In this document: positions 15,499 through 19,807 of the stretch, piece by piece
Position numbering within the stretch: the first letter of the stretch is position 1
Layout of the letters: every line of letters starts with the position of its first letter
Assembly (NCBI GenBank): GCA_023484675.1
Contig: JAMDAP010000017.1
Span: 1-19,807 of the forward strand
Reading direction: 5' to 3'
DNA from: Bacillota bacterium
Lineage (GTDB): Bacteria; Bacillota_E; Symbiobacteriia; JAMDAP01
DNA length: 19,807 bases
The notes under the pieces: model-generated
What the model was told of the DNA's origin: nothing
Seen by the model: only the letters and a program-made list of their open reading frames with translations
The model's database searches: none
Made by a program: the position numbers and the translations under genes

Positions 15499-15540
15499 CC
15501 CACATGGGAAACCCAAATAGTGGGAAGCCCAACTAGTGGG
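15499..15540 (-). repeat. Three CCCA/TGGG dyads in the tdh leader
   Basis: Three imperfect dyads lie in a row: CCCACATGGG (15499-15508), CCCAAATAGTGGG (15512-15524) and CCCAACTAGTGGG (15528-15540). The last two are 16-base tandem units (CCCAAATAGTGGGAAG and CCCAACTAGTGGGACG) that match at 14 of 16 positions. They begin about 5 bases past the predicted tdh transcription start. They look like a multi-site operator, or like three small RNA hairpins in the leader. Confidence 0.65.
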
Positions 15541-15551
15541 ACGCCCCTTTC

Positions 15552-15580
15552 ATCCTAGCCGTGCCCTTCCACCTTGTCAA
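15552..15580 (-). promoter_or_regulatory. SigA-type promoter for tdh-kbl
   Basis: On the minus strand a perfect TTGACA (15575-15580) lies 17 bases upstream of TAGGAT (15552-15557). Transcription would start near 15545, giving a leader of about 80 bases that contains the three dyads. Confidence 0.8.
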
Positions 15581-15664
15581 CGAAGGGCGGAGAGACATGA
15601 AAGGCGGCCGGTCATGTTGTCCGGTCCCCGGGGCAAACTAATGCAAACGAAGGAAGGGGGCGCA

Positions 15665-15976
15665 GTGCATTTGACTAAGAACGTAGGCAGGGTGGATGCA
15701 TACGTGCGTTTGTCCGGCGGCCTTATGCTGGTGGCCTTTGGAGCGGCGGCAATGTCGCGGCGTATAAACCTTGGATCGGTCCTGGCCATCACCCTCGGCT
15801 CCATGAAAGTAGCCGAGGGCATCACCCGCTATGATCCCATGTTTGACGCCATGGGCATCTCCACAAGGGTCCAGACACCGCTGGAAGAGGTGACCGATAC
15901 GGCCGCCGTCGCCAGGGACAAGGCGCAGGAAGTCACGGACCGACTGGCCAAGAAGGCCGAGGAGTACCTGAGCTGA
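15665..15976 (+). CDS. DUF2892 (YgaP-like) small membrane protein
   Basis: The protein has 103 residues. KNVGRVDAYVRLSGGLMLVAFGAAAMSRRINLGSVLAITLGSMKVAEGITRYDPMFDAMGIST is the DUF2892 pattern of two membrane helices (about 15-30 and 36-52) with an NVGxxDxxxR start. A C-terminal amphipathic, charged helix (about 70-103, EEVTDTAAVARDKAQEVTDRLAKKAEEYLS) goes beyond the usual domain and could be a coiled coil. Function is unknown. GTG at 15665 follows AAGGAAGGGGG; ATG at 15641 is an alternative with a weaker site. It is divergent from tdh and ends before a terminator. Confidence 0.8.
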   Translation: MHLTKNVGRVDAYVRLSGGLMLVAFGAAAMSRRINLGSVLAITLGSMKVAEGITRYDPMFDAMGISTRVQTPLEEVTDTAAVARDKAQEVTDRLAKKAEEYLS

Positions 15977-16023
15977 CGAAGAAGATGAAATGCGGGGAGG
16001 AGCACTGCCTACTGTGCAGGAAT

Positions 16024-16056
16024 GAGGCACCGGTGTCAGGCCGGTGCTTCTTTCTT
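16024..16056 (+). terminator. Intrinsic terminator after the DUF2892 gene
   Basis: GCACCGG (16027-16033), loop TGTCAGG and CCGGTGC (16041-16047) form a 7-bp stem that can extend to 10 bp, followed by TTCTTTCTT (16048-16056). It lies about 50 bases past the DUF2892 stop and immediately before the structured leader of the next gene. Confidence 0.8.
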
Positions 16057-16180
16057 GGCCAGGCAGATTCTGCCTCGGGGGAAACGGCCAAAGGAGCCGG
16101 GAATCCGGCGAAGAACTGTATACGTGGGCTTCGCAGTCCCGCCACGCCTGGAAGTTCTTCGGCCTCGGGCCGCTGTTGAA
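16057..16180 (+). ncRNA. Structured leader, riboswitch-like (possible c-di-AMP ydaO/yuaA class)
   Basis: About 125 bases upstream of the CAP-domain gene hold several stems in series: AGGCAG/CTGCCT (16061-16075), GCCGG/CCGGC around GAAT (16096-16109), GAAGAACT/AGTTCTTC (16110-16117 with 16153-16160) enclosing CGTGG/CCACG (16123-16127 with 16142-16146), and CGGCC/GGCCG (16160-16172). Unpaired strings recall the ydaO class in the right order: CGGGGGAAAC straight after the first hairpin, GGGAATCC, GTCCCGCCAC and a CCTCGGGCCGC...GTTGAAAGGA end. The conserved CAGCTAAC string of that class is not seen. The match is from memory and by eye. GTCCCGCCAC also recalls cobalamin riboswitches. Confidence 0.45.
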
Positions 16181-16194
16181 AGGAATGAAGCTCT

Positions 16195-17505
16195 TTGCGC
16201 ACCCTCCGACGCCGTTCGGGCCTTCTGTCCGCCACTCTCGCCATGCTCGTGGCGGCTGTGGCCTTTGTCTTGGCCCCAGCACCCAGAGCCCTGGCCGCCG
16301 GCTCCGGTCAGAGCCAGGTCCCCGACCTGCCTGTCATCACCCTGCGCCAGGGCGTGGCCGCCGCCGGCACCGGCCTCACCGCCGTTCCCCTGGACGCCGA
16401 AGCCTACGCCACCAACGGGCGGACCATGGCGCCCGTGCGTTTTACGGCGGAGGCCTTCGGGGCCACCGTGCAGTGGGACCCACAGCGCCCGAAGGACGTG
16501 GTCATTCTGGATGGCGCCACCCGGCTGCAGCTCACGCAGGGCAGCGCCACAGCCTACATCAACGGCAGTCCCGTCACCCTGGACGTGCCGGCCGAAGTCA
16601 AGAACAATCGTACCTTCGTGCCCATTCGGTTTGTGTCCGAAGCCCTGAAGGCCCAGGTGTTCTACGAGCCGGAGACTCATACCGTGGTTATCTCGCGGCT
16701 GGGGCGGGCGCCCACCCTGACCGACCTGGAGTACTACACCCTGCAGCTCATCAATCTGGACCGACTGACCAACAGCCTGGAGCCGGTGGCCTGGGACGAC
16801 ACCGCTGCCCGCGCCGGCCGGCGGCACGCCGAGGAGATGGCCAGGGCCGGGTACTTCAGCCACTGGGGCCTGGACGGGCAGCTTCCCGCCTACCGCTACA
16901 CCCAGGCCGGCGGCACTGATGAGGTGGCCGAGAACCTCGCCAAAATGTGGTTTGAGGGTGGCAGTGATACCAGCTACCCCGTCCCGGACTTCCTGCGCAT
17001 CGTCTCCCAGGAAGACGGGCTGATGCATAGCCCCGGCCACCGCGCCAACATCTTAAACCGCGCCCACACCCAGGCCGGAGTGGGGCTGTCGGCGGGCGCT
17101 TCCGGTTCCACCTACCTGGCGCAGGAGTTCGTCAACCGCTACGGCGCCTACGACCCCCTCCCCCTGCAGGCCAAGCCAGGGCAGGCCATCCGCGTGTCCG
17201 GCACCCTGGACGAAGGGGTACAGTTCTTCGCCGTATCCCTGGGGCGCGCCGGCGTCTCACCGATGACGGTGCAGCAACTCAACGCCACCGGGCCCTACTC
17301 CGAACCCGCGCCCTTCGCCAGTTATTTTACGGCCCGGTACGTCACGCCCCGTCCGGTGGTGGTCGATGGGAGGCACTTCCAAGTCGACCTTGCCCCCGAC
17401 CACCTGAAGGACCCGGGAACCTACTACGTCTATATCTGGGCGACCCTCGACGGCGGTTCCGACCCGGTGTTGGTGTCAGGTCGGACCATCGCGGTCAGCC
17501 CCTAG
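16195..17505 (+). CDS. Secreted protein with copper-amine-oxidase N-like domain and CAP (SCP) domain
   Basis: The protein has 436 residues from TTG 16195, with AAAGGA about 10 bases upstream. A signal peptide (about 1-35, cleavage after ALA) is followed by a copper amine oxidase N-terminal-like domain (about 60-168) with two repeats, NGRTMAPVRFTAEAFGATVQWD and NNRTFVPIRFVSEALKAQVFYE. The CAP domain (about 175-318) has HAEEMARAGYFSHWG (His223), VAENLA (Glu246), SPGHRANIL (His282) and AGVGLS. The remaining 115 residues look beta-rich. Homologues such as YkwD are secreted or wall-associated proteins of spore formers; no enzymatic activity is established. It shares an operon with the downstream membrane glycosyltransferase, 21 bases on. 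Confidence 0.88.
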   Translation: MRTLRRRSGLLSATLAMLVAAVAFVLAPAPRALAAGSGQSQVPDLPVITLRQGVAAAGTGLTAVPLDAEAYATNGRTMAPVRFTAEAFGATVQWDPQRPKDVVILDGATRLQLTQGSATAYINGSPVTLDVPAEVKNNRTFVPIRFVSEALKAQVFYEPETHTVVISRLGRAPTLTDLEYYTLQLINLDRLTNSLEPVAWDDTAARAGRRHAEEMARAGYFSHWGLDGQLPAYRYTQAGGTDEVAENLAKMWFEGGSDTSYPVPDFLRIVSQEDGLMHSPGHRANILNRAHTQAGVGLSAGASGSTYLAQEFVNRYGAYDPLPLQAKPGQAIRVSGTLDEGVQFFAVSLGRAGVSPMTVQQLNATGPYSEPAPFASYFTARYVTPRPVVVDGRHFQVDLAPDHLKDPGTYYVYIWATLDGGSDPVLVSGRTIAVSP

Positions 17506-17526
17506 ATCATGGCCGGAGGTGTTCTC

Positions 17527-18888
17527 GTGCCGTCTTTCGTCCCGCCCAAGTCTCGCTGCCGGCTCCTGCTCGAAGGTCTGGCGCTGCTGGCCATCCTCGG
17601 GCTTGCTCTCTGGATGCGGCTCGCCTTTGTGCGAACCGTCGATGTCTCCAACCTCGGCGACCCCCTGGACTACCAGGCGCGCGGCCTGCACTTCGCCGCC
17701 CACGGCGACTTTCGCGGCAGCAGCTACCGGGCTCCCGGCTACGTGGCCTATGTGGGCCTGCACTACTTTCTGTTCGGCTTTCGCGACCGGCCCATCTACC
17801 TGACCCAGGCCCTGCTCAGCACTCTGCTGGTGCTCTTCCTCCACCTGACCGCACGACGCGCCTTCGGGCCCGGAGCGGGCCTCATCGCCGCGGCCCTGGC
17901 CGCGTTTTTTGGCCCCTTCGTGGGGTATGCCGGTGTGCTCTTCGCAGAGGTCTTCTACCTCGCCCTGGTGGCCGGCGCCATCTGGCTGGCGGTGGAGGCG
18001 GATGCGCGGATGGCGCGGGGCGACCACGCCGGCCCCTGGGCCTGGCCCTGGGCGGCCGGCTCCGGCCTGCTCCTCGGTGTGGCCACGCTGACGCGTTCCA
18101 TTGCCCTTCCCCTGGCCCTGCTCATCCCGGCCTGGTTTCTGCTTCCTTTCCCGGCGGCGGGCCCGGGCGCCGACCGGTCACGGCCTGCCCGGCCCTTCCC
18201 CTGGCGCCGGCGCTTGGCCTTGGGCATTGCCGCCCTGGCCGCTTTTCTGCTCGTGCTGCTCCCCTGGACTGGCCGCAACTACCTGGTCTTTCACCGTGTG
18301 GTGCCTGTGGACACCGTCTCCGGGCTGAACCTTCTCATCGGCAACAACCCGCGGGCCAATGGCACCTTCACCTTTATCGACTACCTCGATGCCTACCAGC
18401 GCGCCGTCTGGATCCCCAACGAAGCCGACCGTGACAAGGTGCTGATGAGCGAAGCCCTCGGCTACATCCGGTCCCATCCCGCCCTCTTCAGGGATCTCAC
18501 CAAGCTCCGCTGGCGCCTGTTCTGGACCCAGGACCAGGACTACCTGGAGGCCCTCTATCACTGGGAGCGCATCCCGCTCATCGGCTCGCGCCACGTTGTG
18601 TCCGTGGTCCAGACGGGCCTGCTGGCCCTGGGCCTGGCGGGTCTCGTCCTGGCCTGGCGGCACCGCCACGCCCTGCTCTTTGCCGGCGGCGCCCTGTACG
18701 TGGCGGTGGCCCAGAGCATCTTCTACGAGGTGCCGCGCTACCGGCTGCCAGCGACGCCCTTTTTGGCGCTGCTCGCCGCTTTTGCTCTCACGCAGCGACC
18801 GCACTGGTGGTTGCTGCTGAGCCTGCCCCTGGCCGGACTCTTCTACTGGTGGTTGGTCACGTCCCGCCTTGCCCTCGGTGTAGCGTAA
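17527..18888 (+). CDS. GT-C type (family 39-like) integral membrane glycosyltransferase
   Basis: The protein has 453 residues with about nine to ten membrane spans. The first span (about 13-34) is followed by an outside loop with LGDPLDYQARGLHFAAHGDF; Asp45 and Asp48 sit where PMT/ArnT-like GT-C enzymes have their catalytic acidic residues, and YRAPGYVAYVGLHYFLFG follows. Such enzymes use polyprenyl-phosphate sugars as donors and glycosylate proteins or lipids outside the membrane. GTG 17527 is preferred because GGAGGT lies 6 bases upstream; ATG at 17509 lacks a ribosome binding site. Being in operon with a secreted CAP protein suggests surface glycosylation, but acceptor and sugar are unknown. 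Confidence 0.8.
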   Translation: MPSFVPPKSRCRLLLEGLALLAILGLALWMRLAFVRTVDVSNLGDPLDYQARGLHFAAHGDFRGSSYRAPGYVAYVGLHYFLFGFRDRPIYLTQALLSTLLVLFLHLTARRAFGPGAGLIAAALAAFFGPFVGYAGVLFAEVFYLALVAGAIWLAVEADARMARGDHAGPWAWPWAAGSGLLLGVATLTRSIALPLALLIPAWFLLPFPAAGPGADRSRPARPFPWRRRLALGIAALAAFLLVLLPWTGRNYLVFHRVVPVDTVSGLNLLIGNNPRANGTFTFIDYLDAYQRAVWIPNEADRDKVLMSEALGYIRSHPALFRDLTKLRWRLFWTQDQDYLEALYHWERIPLIGSRHVVSVVQTGLLALGLAGLVLAWRHRHALLFAGGALYVAVAQSIFYEVPRYRLPATPFLALLAAFALTQRPHWWLLLSLPLAGLFYWWLVTSRLALGVA

Positions 18889-18918
18889 CGCCTTGCTGGG
18901 CATGAGCGCATACGGGGG

Positions 18919-19779
18919 TTACTTCTTCGCATTCCAGCTGGGGCTGCCGTACTTCTCACGGGCCAGTGCCGCCGCCCGGACCAGTTCCTCCGGTGTCAGC
19001 CCGCCGGGGGTCAGCTCAAGGCCCGGGCTGGTCTCAAAGCCCGCCACCATGGCGGCCTTGGCCTCGGCCCATTGAATCGGCCTGCCCGCGGCCCGGTCGA
19101 GGCTGGTCGCTTTGGCAAGGAAGACCCGCTTGGCGGCGGCGCGCCGCTCCTCCGGCACCCGCAGCACGGTGAAGAGGCGGTCCGCGTCCAGTTCCAGCAG
19201 GATGGAGCCGTGCTGCAGGATGACCCCGTCGTGCCGCACCTGGGCACTGCCGACGACCTTTTTGCCTCCCGTCTCCACCTCGTACCAGGAGGGGCTGTTG
19301 AAGCAGGCGCTGGATGAGGCGATCTCCAGACGGCCGGAGCGTCCGGGGTCGGGGGTGGCCATGCCGGCCTCCACGCCGAGGCCGTGGATGCCCGCCAGCA
19401 GACCCTCGCAGAGAACCCGGTAAGTGTGAATGACGTCTCCGGGAAGCAGTTCCTGGCGGATGACGACACTGTAGGTCAGCTCGTCGCTCTCGTGCAGCAC
19501 GGCGCGCCCGCCGGTGGGGCGGCGCACCACGTCGACACCAAGGGAGCGGCAGGCCTCCAGGTCCACCTCCGCCTCCAACCGCTGAAAGTAGCCGATGGAC
19601 ACGGCCGCCGGACTCCAGCCGTAAAAGCGCAGGGTGGGCGGCACGTGCCCGGCCGCGTGCGCCTCCAGGATTGCCTCGTCGATGGCCATGTTCATGGCCG
19701 CCGCCAGGTGGCCGGTATCCAGGAGGCGCCAGCGGCGTTCCCGCAGGTCGGCATCGGCCGCAAGGGTGGCCTCGCTCAC
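18919..19779 (-). CDS. lipM: Octanoyl-[GcvH]:protein N-octanoyltransferase (lipoate-protein ligase A family)
   Basis: The protein has 286 residues from GTG 19779. Motifs of the LipM/LplA cofactor-transferase fold are complete: MNMAIDEAI (29-37), PTLRFYGWSPAAVSIGYFQ (48-66), DVVRRPTGGRAVLHESDELTYSVV (83-106), SSSACFNSPSWYEV with Cys159, and GGKKVVGSAQVRHDGVILQHGSI (171-193). A cysteine at the SACF position is typical of octanoyltransferases that form an acyl-enzyme (LipM) and is used to transfer octanoate from acyl carrier protein to GcvH for lipoate synthesis. A lipoate ligase is the alternative. It is convergent with the GT-C gene (30 bases between the stops, no terminator seen). Its start overlaps the preceding gene's stop by four bases (GTGA). 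Confidence 0.92.
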   Translation of the reverse strand: MSEATLAADADLRERRWRLLDTGHLAAAMNMAIDEAILEAHAAGHVPPTLRFYGWSPAAVSIGYFQRLEAEVDLEACRSLGVDVVRRPTGGRAVLHESDELTYSVVIRQELLPGDVIHTYRVLCEGLLAGIHGLGVEAGMATPDPGRSGRLEIASSSACFNSPSWYEVETGGKKVVGSAQVRHDGVILQHGSILLELDADRLFTVLRVPEERRAAAKRVFLAKATSLDRAAGRPIQWAEAKAAMVAGFETSPGLELTPGGLTPEELVRAAALAREKYGSPSWNAKK

Positions 19780-19807
19780 GACTTGACGCCCTCCCGGATG
19801 CCCTTCA
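19776..19807 (-). CDS. C-terminal end of an unidentified gene upstream of lipM
   Basis: In the frame whose TGA overlaps the lipM GTG (GTGA), the last codons read KGIREGVKS. The four-base overlap matches other gene junctions in this window, which is why a real gene end is suspected. Too little is visible to name it. Confidence 0.35.
   Translation of the reverse strand, partial: KGIREGVKS

Noticed and set aside
16057..16180. Cobalamin riboswitch
   Set aside because: GTCCCGCCAC resembles one conserved string, but the B12-box (AGnCAGGAGACCTGCC type) is not present and the downstream genes have no link to cobalamin.

Overview
The window comes from a high-GC, endospore-forming member of the Firmicutes. 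The complete spoIIIA locus (AA to AH) fixes it as a spore former. The third-position GC bias, frequent GTG and TTG starts and strong GGAGG ribosome binding sites suggest a Symbiobacterium-like or other deep, GC-rich clostridial lineage; that placement is inference.

Most genes lie on the minus strand, so reading from high to low coordinates follows transcription. A threonine-to-glycine catabolic pair (tdh 14411-15466, kbl 13139-14326) is followed by a small Cys-rich DUF1450-type protein and a family-2 membrane glycosyltransferase (10773-12743). A second, paralogous glycosyltransferase (8596-10566) has its own SigA-type promoter. It heads a run of aroQ, a prolidase-type peptidase, efp and a zinc-ribbon protein of the CD1247 N-terminal-domain type. 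That run ends at a strong intrinsic terminator (5785-5823). The eight-gene spoIIIA operon follows (5681 down to 359); it encodes the ATPase, membrane platform and rings of the mother-cell-to-forespore channel. After a hairpin and a clear SigA-type promoter comes an Asp23/Gls24-family gene cut by the window edge. The order aroQ-peptidase-efp-spoIIIA-asp23 is the classic Bacillus/Clostridium arrangement, except that accB-accC, which separate spoIIIAH from the asp23-family gene in B. subtilis, are absent here.

On the plus strand, divergent from tdh, are a small DUF2892 membrane protein (15665-15976) with a terminator, then a heavily structured leader (16057-16180) before a secreted copper-amine-oxidase-N plus CAP-domain protein (16195-17505), and a GT-C-type integral membrane glycosyltransferase (17527-18888). 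A convergent lipM-type octanoyltransferase (18919-19779) and the last codons of another gene close the window.

The chromosomal content is mostly ordinary. The points that stand out are: a nine-G tract that puts the 3' end of spoIIIAA out of its expected frame and also lies at the spoIIIAB start; twin 656-residue glycosyltransferases with a large helical insertion in the catalytic domain, both with their Shine-Dalgarno sequence inside a potential hairpin; a riboswitch-like leader resembling the c-di-AMP (ydaO) class; and three evenly spaced CCCA/TGGG dyads just downstream of the tdh promoter. No tRNA, rRNA, CRISPR array, insertion sequence or gene-free stretch above 300 bases was seen.
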